This document shows, piece by piece, positions 54,616 to 63,170 of a stretch of DNA of 64,000 nt (its first letter is position 1; each line of letters begins with the position of its first letter). Origin of the DNA: Oribacterium sp. NK2B42 (lineage in GTDB: Bacteria; Bacillota; Clostridia; Lachnospirales; Lachnospiraceae); NCBI RefSeq assembly GCF_000424445.1, contig NZ_AUJX01000011.1:30302-94301 (forward strand), read 5' to 3'. Under the pieces are notes generated by a model. That model saw only the letters and a list, made by a program, of their open reading frames with translations. It was not told the origin of the DNA and searched no databases. Both the position numbers and the translations under genes were made by a program.

Positions 54616-54910
54616 TCTCAAACGGAAACTGCCACCAGACTTAATCATGATCTGATGGCAGTTCTCATAAAAATGTGTTATGTGGGTAATAACGGAGCGG
54701 AACCTTTTGTCAAGGAAACCGCGGAATACCGGAGCGCGAATAGCGCGAGGATATGCCGCGAAAGTTCCTTGACAAAAGGTTCACAGATTATCCTAGTGTT
54801 CTGGTCAGCAAGTATGCTTGCTGGCCTGCTTCCGGCGAGGACGGGTTCGGGCAGAGCCCCGATTTCAGGGTCAAGGGACAAGTCCCTTGCGGGTTCTTAG
54901 GGCGGCGCCC
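54616..54910. repeat. GC-rich cluster of five hairpins
   Basis: Successive palindromes: AACTGCCA…TGGCAGTT (54627-54664), GAACCTTTTGTCAAGGAA … TTCCTTGACAAAAGGTTC (54699-54783, with inner CCGCG/CGCGG and GCGCG stems), GGTCAGCAAG…CTTGCTGGCC (54804-54827), AAGGGAC-AA-GTCCCTT (54873-54888) and TTAGGGCGGCGCCCTAA (54896-54912). The CAAGG-CCTTG arms recall the palindrome at 3917. No gene is present from 54506 to 55060. Confidence 0.7.
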
Positions 54911-54998
54911 TAAGCCCTCGGAGAGCCAGACGGGAGCGATATCTTCATTTCTAAGCTTCAGCAGAGCCTTTAATTTAAAAAATCTGTTCTAAACGATA

Positions 54999-55029
54999 GA
55001 AGCCGGAGGGCATAATACCCTCCGGTTTC
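54999..55029 (-). terminator. Intrinsic terminator of the 900-residue GT2 gene
   Basis: GAAACCGGAGGG-TATTATG-CCCTCCGGCTTCT on the minus strand, 32 bp after the stop at 55061. Confidence 0.75.
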
Positions 55030-55060
55030 TAATAATTTAGATATAACAAAATGAAAGCAA

Positions 55061-57763
55061 TTATACTATCCCGTCCAGTATGTCCATATGGAACGGCTCG
55101 CCGACTGTCTCCTTCTCCAAATTCTTCAATGTGAAGTTCGACTTCATAAATGTAAGCGCCGGGTTATAATAAGGGTCGCCGTAACGGAGGCACTCAGGCC
55201 AGCGTTTTGCGAATTTTACTATTTCGCCGTTGAAGCGCTGTACTTTTTCCGGGGTGTCTTCCATTCCGCGGGACTTTGACTCATAGTGATAGAACTTGGC
55301 GTAAGGGTTGTAGACCACAAGCTTGCCAAAGGCGCGGACTTTCATGCAGAAGTCTACGTCGTTGAAGGCCACTGCAAGTTCTTCGGTGTAGCCACCTACC
55401 TGGTCAAATAGGTCACGTTTTGTGAGAAGACAAGCTGCAGTTACGCAGGAATAGTCCTGAACGCACTTTGCCCTATGCATATATGACAGTTCTGCGTCGT
55501 GGGTTCTTACAAAGGCAGCGCCTGCGATGCCGCCCATTCCCATGATGACGCCGGCATGCTGGATATCCTCGTCCGGGTAAAGGAGTCTTGCTCCGCAAAT
55601 GCCTACATCTTCTCTCTGAACGTAGCCGATCATTTCGTCGATTGAGTCGGGGTCGATGAGTTCGATATCGTTGTTGAGGAACAGGATGTACTTTCCGCTA
55701 GTAAACTTCACGCCGAAGTTGTTGATGGCAGAGTAGTTGAAGGGTCCTTTCCACTTAACAACACGGACGGTGATTCCGACGTCAGGGGAACTTGTCACTG
55801 AAACATTATTATTTGGCGCGTCTGAGGCAGAAGCCAGTTTAGCGTCTGCATCTGATTCAGGTGCGTAATTTGCATCCTGAGCTTGTTCGGAAACAGAAGC
55901 CAATTTGGCTTCTGCATCTGATTCTGAAGGCTGATTCACTACACGAGTTTGTTCGGGGTCAGAAACCGCAGAAATGCTTGTTTCTGTTTCCGAATGAGTT
56001 GTAATTCCGTTTGATTTGGCTTTATCTGTATTTTCAGAAGAGACAGCAGGTATCTCCGTCTGCCCTTCACCCTTTATTTCTTCCGCCGTCCTCTCCACAT
56101 ATCCCTCTATAGGATACTGCTTCTGTATCTCAGCGTAATACTTCCATGTTTCTTCCTGGTCGGAGTTGTTCTCAACTACTATGAATTCAAGATTCTTGTA
56201 ATTGCTTCCTGCCAGCGACTGAATAGCCTTATCCAGATCCGCAGTGTGATCCTTATTCGGGATGACCACTGAGATCAGGGGCTTTTCATTATCATAAATC
56301 GTATGATAGAAGCCGTAGGTGATGCCTTTTTCTACCTTTTTCACCGGAAGCCCCAGCCTCTTGCAATGGTCATATACCGCTCTTGCTCCGGCGTCAAAGG
56401 CATAAAGCTTCGCCTCCGGGTGCTGGGCGGTCGAAGCCTGGTGGGAGCGCCAATGATAAAGTGCCTTCTGTATATGGTAGATCCTCGAGCTGGTGAAGCG
56501 GCCTTCCCTGAGAAGCTTCTTGTCAGCATCACTTAAGTTCGCGAGGTCGCCGCCGATCTCTTCTCTTTCCCTCTCCTGTGCCTTTTCCGTTGCCCTCAGT
56601 ATAAGGTCATGATCCTGAGCACCGTCATAAGCTTTTCTTTCATATATCTTGTGGCCGGCTTCGTCAGTCTCGGCGATTGCATCCAGGAGTTCTCTTTTCA
56701 GCACCAAAAGATGGCATACATAGTTAACGGATCTAAGCAGATCCGGGTTGTAGTCTGTCTTGAAGTGGGGCTCGAAATAGTAGGTGTCCTCGAAGTCGAT
56801 CTTGTCTTCGTCGGAGTAGATCACGTCCACCTTCGGATGCTCATTTATAGCCTTTGCGCACTCAAACAGAGCATTGAGCTCCAGCTCATCGTCATGATCT
56901 GCGAGGACAATGTAGTCGCCGGTGGCCATTTCGATGGCGGCGTTAGTATTGTCGGAAATTCCCAGGTTCTTTTCGAGGATCTCGTACCTGAAGCGGGGAT
57001 CCGCCTTATTAAACTCCTCGAGAACTTCCTTAGGAAGCTTGCCGTTGGCCTGAGAGCGGTCATACTTGTCGTAAGGTGTTGCGTCCGCAACGCAGACTTC
57101 GAAATTTCCGTAGGTCTGGTCCTGGATGGACTTAAGCATTTTCCTTAAGAACTTTTCGGGGGTCTCGTAAACAGGAATCACAATGGAGAACTTCGGCTGC
57201 ACCGGGAGAGTTGTGTTTCTCTGCTCCTGAAGCTCCGCCTCTGTCACCTTCTGCTTTTTGTACCACTCGTTGTAATCGTAATCCTCCTGAATGCCCTTCA
57301 GGCGATGGATGGTTTTCTGGTAGAGGGCTCTGAAGCCGTGCTCCTTGAAGTAATCCCAGGCCACTTCCACTGTCTCCCAATGAAACAGCGCCAGAAGCTT
57401 TTCTCTCTTTTTGTGAGCCACTGAGTTAAAGGCTTCCAGGATCTTGTCGTCGAACTTGATCTTTTTGGTTTTTCCGTCGGCTTTGATGACCAGATATCTG
57501 ACTTCGCCCTTCTGATAAGGGGTGTTAATGTCATAGCCCAGCTCCCGCTTGATGGGTCCGTGCTGCTTTTCGTAATCTTTAAAGAAGGCTTCCACCACTT
57601 CGTCTCGTCTCACGGACTCGACGATGGTGCCGGGCACGGAATTTCCCGCACCGTCCAGCACGTCGAATTCCACCGGCGTCTCCGGGTCGCTTCCGAAGGC
57701 CCAACCCAAAAATGTAATCTTGCCCTCTCTAGAGATGGCAACATCAACTTTATATCGCATCAT
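55061..57763 (-). CDS. Double-GT2 glycosyltransferase with internal low-complexity insertion
   Basis: 900 residues. A beta-rich N-terminal domain (1-~170), GT2 domain 1 (FSIVIPVYETPEKFLRKMLK, VLADHDDELELNALFE), and GT2 domain 2 (LISVVIPNKDHTADLDKAIQ, FNYSAINNFGVKFTSGKYIL, FLNNDIELID). Such double GT2 proteins often act as rhamnosyltransferases. Residues ~558-662 inside domain 2 are a Ser/Glu/Asp/Ala-rich insertion holding two copies of an ESDAxAKLAS unit; relatives pass directly from the helix to VRVVxWxGPFNYS. GGAG precedes tandem ATG codons. Confidence 0.85.
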   Translation of the reverse strand: MMRYKVDVAISREGKITFLGWAFGSDPETPVEFDVLDGAGNSVPGTIVESVRRDEVVEAFFKDYEKQHGPIKRELGYDINTPYQKGEVRYLVIKADGKTKKIKFDDKILEAFNSVAHKKREKLLALFHWETVEVAWDYFKEHGFRALYQKTIHRLKGIQEDYDYNEWYKKQKVTEAELQEQRNTTLPVQPKFSIVIPVYETPEKFLRKMLKSIQDQTYGNFEVCVADATPYDKYDRSQANGKLPKEVLEEFNKADPRFRYEILEKNLGISDNTNAAIEMATGDYIVLADHDDELELNALFECAKAINEHPKVDVIYSDEDKIDFEDTYYFEPHFKTDYNPDLLRSVNYVCHLLVLKRELLDAIAETDEAGHKIYERKAYDGAQDHDLILRATEKAQEREREEIGGDLANLSDADKKLLREGRFTSSRIYHIQKALYHWRSHQASTAQHPEAKLYAFDAGARAVYDHCKRLGLPVKKVEKGITYGFYHTIYDNEKPLISVVIPNKDHTADLDKAIQSLAGSNYKNLEFIVVENNSDQEETWKYYAEIQKQYPIEGYVERTAEEIKGEGQTEIPAVSSENTDKAKSNGITTHSETETSISAVSDPEQTRVVNQPSESDAEAKLASVSEQAQDANYAPESDADAKLASASDAPNNNVSVTSSPDVGITVRVVKWKGPFNYSAINNFGVKFTSGKYILFLNNDIELIDPDSIDEMIGYVQREDVGICGARLLYPDEDIQHAGVIMGMGGIAGAAFVRTHDAELSYMHRAKCVQDYSCVTAACLLTKRDLFDQVGGYTEELAVAFNDVDFCMKVRAFGKLVVYNPYAKFYHYESKSRGMEDTPEKVQRFNGEIVKFAKRWPECLRYGDPYYNPALTFMKSNFTLKNLEKETVGEPFHMDILDGIV

Positions 57764-57928
57764 ATTTTATTCTCCGGGCAAGCTTTGCTTTTCTATGATT
57801 TAATCCATTTTTTCGCTTATTTCGACCATTTACTTTAGTGCTTGAGGTTAGCATTTTTCGTTCATATGCTTTTGATGCATTTTGGATCTAAGCATTAGCC
57901 TGCCTTTTTTCTTAATTTAAACCGTTGC

Positions 57929-58933
57929 TTATTCGGGTTTCACTTCCGGGGTTTGGGGGGCTTTCCCCATATCTTTGACTCCGCGGTAAATCGGCGCATC
58001 CCCAAAGTTGAGTCTTTCTTCCTCTACTACCAGAGGTCTCTTCATTACCCTCTGATTGATGGAGAGGATGTACTCGCCTAGGAGTCCGATGAAGAAGATC
58101 TGGATTGAACCAAGGAAGAGCATGCCGATAAGCATTGGCGCCATGCCGGCGGGGAAACGGTCCCACCAGATGAGCTTCATTACGAGGTAGGCTATGGCGA
58201 TCAGCATGCTGATGGCGCTGCACACGCCGCCGAAGAATACCGCAACTCTAAGGCCGACTTTCGTGTAGCTGGTAAAACTGAGCATGGCGGCGTCGTAAAG
58301 GGAATACCAGTTGTTGTGGGTGATTCCGGCTCTTCTTCTGGGCTGGGTGTAGGGGATTTCCTTGCGGCGGAAACCGAGCTCGGCCACGATGCCCCTCAGG
58401 AAGGGTGTGGGGTCGTTCAGGTTTCGCATTACGTTGATGAATGCCTTGTCATAGAGTCCGAAGCCGGTGAACTGGGCGATCTGGTCTACGGAAGACATTT
58501 TTTTGATGGTCTTGTAGTAGATGCCTCTGATCCAGTACATGAGGGGATTTTCCTGGGACTGGGTCTTTACGCCGATGGCGATTTTGTAGCCTTCTTCCCA
58601 GGCTTTTACGAACTCGGGGATCATCTCCACCGGGTCCTGGAAGTCCGCCGCCATGAGCATGGTCGCGTCACCGGTTGACTGTAGCATGCCATAATATGGG
58701 CTGTTGAACTGGCCGAAGTTTTTGGCATTAAAAATGGCTTTCACGTCTTTGTCGGCGGCGCAAAGTCCTCTGATCTTCTCGCGGGTTTGGTCCTTTGAGT
58801 CGTTGTCTATGTATATGAGCTCATATCTGTAGTCGCTGAGCTTTTCCGCAAATATGGCTTTTATGGCCTCGTAAAGGGGCTCTACGTTTTCTTCTTCGTT
58901 GTAGCAGGGTACTACTATGCTGATGGTTTTCAA
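57929..58933 (-). CDS. DPM1/ArnC-like polyprenyl-phosphate glycosyltransferase
   Basis: About 334 residues from a TTG at 58933 (LKTISIVVPCYNEEENVEPL) with AGAGG 9 bases upstream; a GTG at 58981 would add 16 residues that are part of a duplicated leader sequence. GT2 domain with IDNDSKDQT and AADFQDPVEM; two C-terminal membrane helices (VAVFFGGVCSAISMLIAIAY and MAPMLIGMLFLGSIQIFFIG). It loads a sugar on polyprenyl phosphate for use outside. Confidence 0.85.
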   Translation of the reverse strand: MKTISIVVPCYNEEENVEPLYEAIKAIFAEKLSDYRYELIYIDNDSKDQTREKIRGLCAADKDVKAIFNAKNFGQFNSPYYGMLQSTGDATMLMAADFQDPVEMIPEFVKAWEEGYKIAIGVKTQSQENPLMYWIRGIYYKTIKKMSSVDQIAQFTGFGLYDKAFINVMRNLNDPTPFLRGIVAELGFRRKEIPYTQPRRRAGITHNNWYSLYDAAMLSFTSYTKVGLRVAVFFGGVCSAISMLIAIAYLVMKLIWWDRFPAGMAPMLIGMLFLGSIQIFFIGLLGEYILSINQRVMKRPLVVEEERLNFGDAPIYRGVKDMGKAPQTPEVKPE

Positions 58934-58937
58934 ATTT

Positions 58938-59037
58938 GTTTTCCTCTGATTATTAATGCGGGGCTGATTGACTATGCTCACATTGAATTATCGGATTTCT
59001 GATTTTCCTCCAATAAATAATGCGGAGTTGGCTGACT
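58938..59037 (-). repeat. Duplicated leader segment
   Basis: 58938-58976 and 59001-59037 carry the same sequence with changes: TTTTCCTC…AATAATGCGG(a/g)G(t/c)TG…TTGACTAT-like on the plus strand, about 62 bp apart. The inner copy contains the ribosome-binding site used by the gene ending at 57929. The rest of 58982-59200 has no gene I can support. Confidence 0.55.
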
Positions 59038-59200
59038 ATCAGCGCCTTAAATGTACTCGGTTTAGAATGTATCACCTACGAAAGGTGAATTCTTTCTGTT
59101 AAACACAGCGTCGATTGTACACTTAGGGGCCGTGTTTAGCAAGATGAACAGCGATTTGACTCTTATAAAAGGGTGTTGGCTTAATTCTTTGTCACAATGA

Positions 59201-60451
59201 TCAGAATTTAACAGCTATTTTTATGGCTTTTCTGTCCTTCATGTCGTAGATGGCCTGTTCCACTTTGTCGAGGCCTTCGTATCTTTCGGTTATGAGCACA
59301 CCGGGGTGGAGGTCATGCTCTTTTACGAGGCTAATGACTCTTTCCAGGTTCTCCCGCCCGCCTTTACTGAGGCTGAACTTCAGGGTTTTTCCTGCCATTC
59401 CGCGACCCATGGAGAATTTTGGGATGCGGAGGGAGTCGATGGTGGTGTTGAGGCGGTGTCCTGTGGTGTTTTTAGGAGCTCCGCTGCACGGCTGCTGCAT
59501 GGTTACGGAGCAGTTTTCTTTAATTCGGTCGTTTATTTCTGTGAGGTTGCGGCATTCTTCGTCCTGAACTTCAGTGTCTGCGCCGAAGTACATGACATTG
59601 GACACAATGCCGGTTCCGTATTTCACCATGTCGATGGCCTGGGGGAGGCTGTAGTCGTCGCCGCCGCAGATGAGAACCTTGTCGGCGCCTTTTGTGGCGG
59701 TCTCCCGGAGAACATAGTTCACCACGGGGGAGCCGGTGGAGTTTACCAGGGGGTGCATGCCTTCCAGAAGAGGGCATGCTAATGTCTTGTAGTTGAGAAC
59801 TTCCACCTTGCAGGTTTCGTCGCTCATGGACTCGGCGATTTTGACATTGTCGGGGCGGGAGCCTACGGCGTAGATCTTTTTTGCGCCGGCAAGTTTGCTT
59901 CCCATGATAGCGGCGAGGCCGATGGCGCCGATACCCATGACCACTACTGTATCACCCTCAGATACTGCTGCCTCTTCCACAGCTGTAAATCCGGTTTGGA
60001 CCACATCAACGCACATTAAGGCGTCTTCAAGGCTCATGCCTTCCGGGATGCGGGCGAGGTTTTTGTCGGCGAAGGGCAGGTAAAAGGTGCTCTGGAAAGC
60101 GCCATCGATGGATTTTCCTATCATGTGGGCGCTGAAGTTCTGGCCTGCGTGGGCGTAGTTAATGTCTACGTCGGGCTGGCTCCAGTCGGGGGTTATGGCT
60201 GAGACGGCCACCAGGTCGCCGGGTTTGAAATCCTTGACTTCGAGGCCGATGGCCTTTACTTTTGCGATGACTTCGTGTCCGAGAGTCAGATCGGGGCGCT
60301 TGGGGCTGCCCTGCCAGATAGTGTGGACGTCAGAAGTGCATGGGGATACCAGCACCGGCTCGAGGAGCGCGCCGTGCGGGTCGATAAGTGTCGGCTCAGA
60401 TTTATTAATGTATTCTATTTTTCCTTTTCCTTTTAAAACTAGGGCTTTCAT
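59201..60451 (-). CDS. Zinc-dependent MDR alcohol/sugar dehydrogenase
   Basis: 416 residues of the medium-chain dehydrogenase family, closest in style to NADP isopropanol dehydrogenases: SPCTSDVHT (zinc cysteine near 38), LGHEVIAKV (His near 61), a possible third ligand in VDVVQTGFTA, and the nucleotide loop VVVMGIGAIGLAAIMGSKLA. Relatives have ~350 residues; extra stretches lie after the Rossmann core (LACPLLEGMHPLVNSTGSPV) and near LTEINDRIKENCSVTMQQPC. Position suggests oxidation of a sugar or polyol precursor. Confidence 0.85.
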   Translation of the reverse strand: MKALVLKGKGKIEYINKSEPTLIDPHGALLEPVLVSPCTSDVHTIWQGSPKRPDLTLGHEVIAKVKAIGLEVKDFKPGDLVAVSAITPDWSQPDVDINYAHAGQNFSAHMIGKSIDGAFQSTFYLPFADKNLARIPEGMSLEDALMCVDVVQTGFTAVEEAAVSEGDTVVVMGIGAIGLAAIMGSKLAGAKKIYAVGSRPDNVKIAESMSDETCKVEVLNYKTLACPLLEGMHPLVNSTGSPVVNYVLRETATKGADKVLICGGDDYSLPQAIDMVKYGTGIVSNVMYFGADTEVQDEECRNLTEINDRIKENCSVTMQQPCSGAPKNTTGHRLNTTIDSLRIPKFSMGRGMAGKTLKFSLSKGGRENLERVISLVKEHDLHPGVLITERYEGLDKVEQAIYDMKDRKAIKIAVKF

Positions 60452-60556
60452 TTGGTCTCCAAGTAATGAAATAAGCTAGTGTCAGTTAGAAAAAGGGTCG
60501 GTAAGCTGTATATAAGGCGCATTAAGGAACATTTTATACTCCTCGGTAAAGCTGGT

Positions 60557-60656
60557 GACACGTAAAAATGCAGATAAAAACAATCTGCGTGTCTATACAA
60601 ACCTGTTTTGAAGGAATTTGACACGTAAAGTAACAGATATAAGCATTCTGCGTGTC
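60557..60656. promoter_or_regulatory. Two matching 37-bp palindromes
   Basis: 60557-60593 and 60620-60656 both read GACACGTAAA-N4-CAGATA-N-AA…TCTGCGTGTC, with GACACG/CGTGTC outer arms and CAGAT/ATCTG-type inner arms, 63 bp apart. They occupy the gap between the methyltransferase stop (60700) and the dehydrogenase start (60451). Candidate operator pair or tandem RNA hairpins. Confidence 0.65.
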
Positions 60657-60699
60657 ATATACCAAGCCCAACCCATTTGAAAGCTGACATCATACACTA

Positions 60700-62064
60700 T
60701 TATTTATATTCGTCTATCTTATCGGTTTTTAGAACTAAAATTCTAACGTCTGCACCATACCGCTCGCGGATGATTCCGGCGATTTCGTCGGTGTAGCCGG
60801 GGGCTACGATCAGGATTTCGTCTACCGGGTCTGTAGCGAAATGGTCAGGGGAGACGATGGGGATATGAGATGCCGGGGCATATTTTCCCTGTTTGAACTT
60901 TGCGGAATCTATGATGTATTTTACTTTTCCGCCAAGCTTTGTGGTGGCTGCAAGGGTGAAGCCCTGGTGGCTTGCTCCCCAGATGGCCATGGTTTTGTTT
61001 TCTGCTGAAAGTTGAGTCAGGTGTGCATTGACTTCCTCGTTCAAACGGTCATAACTTTCTTTTAAGAAAGAAACATCTATGAGCTGTCCGTTGTAGCGAA
61101 GATTTGTCAGGTCATCGGGATCTGTTTTTTTCACGATGATCTCGATGGTATCGCGGTTTACAAGGCGCATGTCCAAAACCTCGAAGCCGTTGTCCTGGAA
61201 AAGCTTCTGCAAAGTGAACTCTGTGTAGTTTGCGATATGGTCGTGGAGCAGCTCGTAGTAGCCGTTGTACTGAAGGATATACTCGAAGCTCGGCACAGTC
61301 ACAAGCCCCAGAGCTTTCGGCTTCAGGTTATGCCAGATGTTTTGAAGCATATCTTTCGGATATGGCTGGTGTTCCAGGAAGTTGAACTGCACGAAAGCGT
61401 CGAAGGGGCCGTCGGGATAGGTGTAGTCGCCTTCGGCGAAACCCTCGTAGACGCGATAGCTCACTTTTGGAAAGTGCCCTTTATTTGTAGAGTGCTTTAC
61501 TTTTGGGAAGCACTTCACTTTTATATCGAAATCGGAATTACGTACTTTTTGGGCATCGTAGTAATCTTCGGCATGAGCATTTGCCTCATCCACTAGTTCT
61601 TTTTTGTGCTCGATTCCGGTGAGCTTAAGCGGCAATGATTTCGGCTGACCTGACAGCGGATCCTTCTCCATATCTTTCTCAAGGGCTTCCGCGCCTGCTT
61701 CATCTTCAGCCAGGTTCTGCCACATGCGGAGGAACTCACCTCTGCCGCAGCCTACCTCCACTATATTTCTTCCTTTTACACTATGCTCTCTCATGTGTTC
61801 CAGGAGTCTTGCATATTCCTCGTGGCGAAGTTTAGTCATGGTGCTTGTTCCGCCGCCGGCACGGATCACATCTTTGTAATAGGATACAGGTTCGCAGTCA
61901 AACTGGACCAGACCGCATTCGGTGCATTGGCAAAGCTCTAAAGTGATGGGGTGGTCAGCATTGAGCTCATCTTTCGTCGGAATATCCTGAGCCGACGCCG
62001 GCATATCTTCGAAAGTCATAAGTTTCTTTATATCGTGCCCGCAGGCTAAACATTTCATTTTCAT
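60700..62064 (-). CDS. Sugar C-methyltransferase-like SAM enzyme
   Basis: About 454 residues from the ATG at 62064 (GGAG 10 bases upstream). An N-terminal zinc-binding part (CLACGHDIKKL, CQCTECGLVQFD), a SAM domain with IVEVGCGRGEFLRMW, and a C-terminal domain with IWGASHQGFTLAATTKLGG and IVSPDHF correspond to Methyltransf_13/methyltransf/Methyltransf_14 of TylCIII-like NDP-sugar C-methyltransferases. A charged insertion follows the glycine motif (AEDEAGAEALEKDMEKDPLS). The ATG overlaps the stop of the upstream fragment (ATGA). Confidence 0.82.
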   Translation of the reverse strand: MKMKCLACGHDIKKLMTFEDMPASAQDIPTKDELNADHPITLELCQCTECGLVQFDCEPVSYYKDVIRAGGGTSTMTKLRHEEYARLLEHMREHSVKGRNIVEVGCGRGEFLRMWQNLAEDEAGAEALEKDMEKDPLSGQPKSLPLKLTGIEHKKELVDEANAHAEDYYDAQKVRNSDFDIKVKCFPKVKHSTNKGHFPKVSYRVYEGFAEGDYTYPDGPFDAFVQFNFLEHQPYPKDMLQNIWHNLKPKALGLVTVPSFEYILQYNGYYELLHDHIANYTEFTLQKLFQDNGFEVLDMRLVNRDTIEIIVKKTDPDDLTNLRYNGQLIDVSFLKESYDRLNEEVNAHLTQLSAENKTMAIWGASHQGFTLAATTKLGGKVKYIIDSAKFKQGKYAPASHIPIVSPDHFATDPVDEILIVAPGYTDEIAGIIRERYGADVRILVLKTDKIDEYK

Positions 62065-62381
62065 ATGTATATATCTCCAATCAAAAACCTGTACTTGCCT
62101 TTCCCCATTCCTTCTACAGGAACGATGACTTTCAGATCTTTTTCCATCTTTTTCAAATATGAAGTTGCAGTAACCTCCGAACATCCCAGGATTTCAACCA
62201 CACGGGAATTTCCAAAAACCTCTGTCCCAATTTCCTCATATAAATTCAATATGTTTTGTTTTGTTTTCTTTGAATATCCCGAATCCAAGATTTTACGCTT
62301 AAAATCTTTGGTTTCGGTTTCAATCCAAACTTTTTTCTTTGGTTTGGAACTATTCTTTATCTCATAGTATTCTTTATAACT
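62061..62381 (-). pseudogene. C-terminal winged-helix fragment (Fic/AAA-protein-like)
   Basis: An open frame of ~106 codons without a convincing start (only a TTG at 62288). FGNSRVVEILGCSEVTATSY followed by KVIVPVEGMGKGKYRF is the winged-helix tail found at the C-terminus of Fic-domain and related proteins. The catalytic part is missing and a stop at 62382 closes the frame. Its own stop overlaps the methyltransferase ATG, so translation coupling is possible. Confidence 0.6.
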
Positions 62382-62467
62382 TTATTAAATTACCATGATT
62401 TTAAAATTATTTCATCACTTTCATATTAAAATATTAAACAATACCTATCTTGCATTGTAACAGTTCA

Positions 62468-62508
62468 GCCGACCTTGGATTATAAATTCCTTGGTCGGCA
62501 CTTTTTTT
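62468..62508 (+). terminator. Plus-strand intrinsic terminator
   Basis: GCCGACC … GGTCGGC followed by TTTTTTT. The plus-strand gene it once served is no longer recognisable. Confidence 0.75.
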
Positions 62509-62567
62509 GCCCACCCCATCAACGATTTCATACACCCTCGGGTATATATATCCGGACCTTTCCTAGT

Positions 62568-62726
62568 CAGATTGACGTGCCTACTCTTGATAAACGTAAC
62601 AATGGTCTTGTTTATGCTGCGGAACACATGAAGGGTTCACCTCTTTGTGCCATCATCCAGTTCGATTCCGGTTCCAGCGTCCGTTCACCTCTTGCCAAGG
62701 AAGCTATTCAGTGCATGAAGGGTTAA
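62568..62726 (+). pseudogene. C-terminal fragment of an unidentified plus-strand gene
   Basis: 52 codons reading QIDVPTLDKRNNGLVYAAEH and MKGSPLCAIIQFDSGSSVRS up to a stop followed by a perfect terminator. The composition is that of a globular protein end, but I cannot name the family and no start or SD belongs to it. Confidence 0.4.
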
Positions 62727-62731
62727 AATTT

Positions 62732-62773
62732 TTAAGAGGGAAGAATTTGATATATCAAATTCTTCCCTCTTAA
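62732..62773. terminator. Long bidirectional terminator
   Basis: TTAAGAGGGAAGAATTTGAT pairs perfectly with its complement around TATA, followed by TTTTTT on the plus strand and preceded by AAAATTTTT on the other side. Confidence 0.85.
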
Positions 62774-62840
62774 TTTTTTAATGATAAAAGGACACATTCC
62801 CCTGTTGAGTTTATACTTTCTTTATTATCTGTTAATTTTT

Positions 62841-62987
62841 TTATCCACAATTTTACCCTTTTTATCCATTTATTTTATGCGGTTTTTCTGGTTAATTTTC
62901 GAAAAAACTCTTCTTGAAACGAAATAAATCGCCGGATTTCCACATTTTTTCGCTTGGATTCCCCTATTATGTGGATTTTTATCCCCA
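62841..62987. other. AT-rich segment with DnaA-box-like words
   Basis: A perfect TTATCCACA (62841-62849) and near matches TTATCCATT (62862), TTTCCACAT (62938), TGTGGATTT (62970) and TTATCCCCA (62979). The 62774-63111 interval is strongly AT-rich and has no supported gene. Confidence 0.45.
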
Positions 62988-63111
62988 TAATTATTATCTA
63001 AGTAAATAATCCCTTGTATTTCAGCATCTTCTCTATTTTCTTTTCTATCATAGTTTTACTCTTTCCACCTTTTTCTCTTTTCGCGACCATATGACTAATT
63101 TCACTCAGTCC

Positions 63112-63170
63112 AAAAAAGGGTTTTGACGTTTGGAAATGTTTTTTATCCATCTCCTTCTTGTCAAAACCCT
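63112..63170 (-). terminator. Terminator overlapping the permease stop codon
   Basis: AGGGTTTTGAC and GTCAAAACCC are separated by ~38 nt and followed by TTTTTT on the minus strand. The first arm contains the last codons and stop of the permease gene. Confidence 0.65.

Noticed and set aside
62774..63111. Chromosomal replication origin
   Set aside because: No dnaA, dnaN, rnpA or parAB neighbours; only one perfect DnaA box.
63020..63150. Minus-strand frame of about 50 codons starting DKKHFQTSKPFFG
   Set aside because: Its ATG follows the AGGAG box with no spacing and it lies within the terminator region; coding potential cannot be judged.
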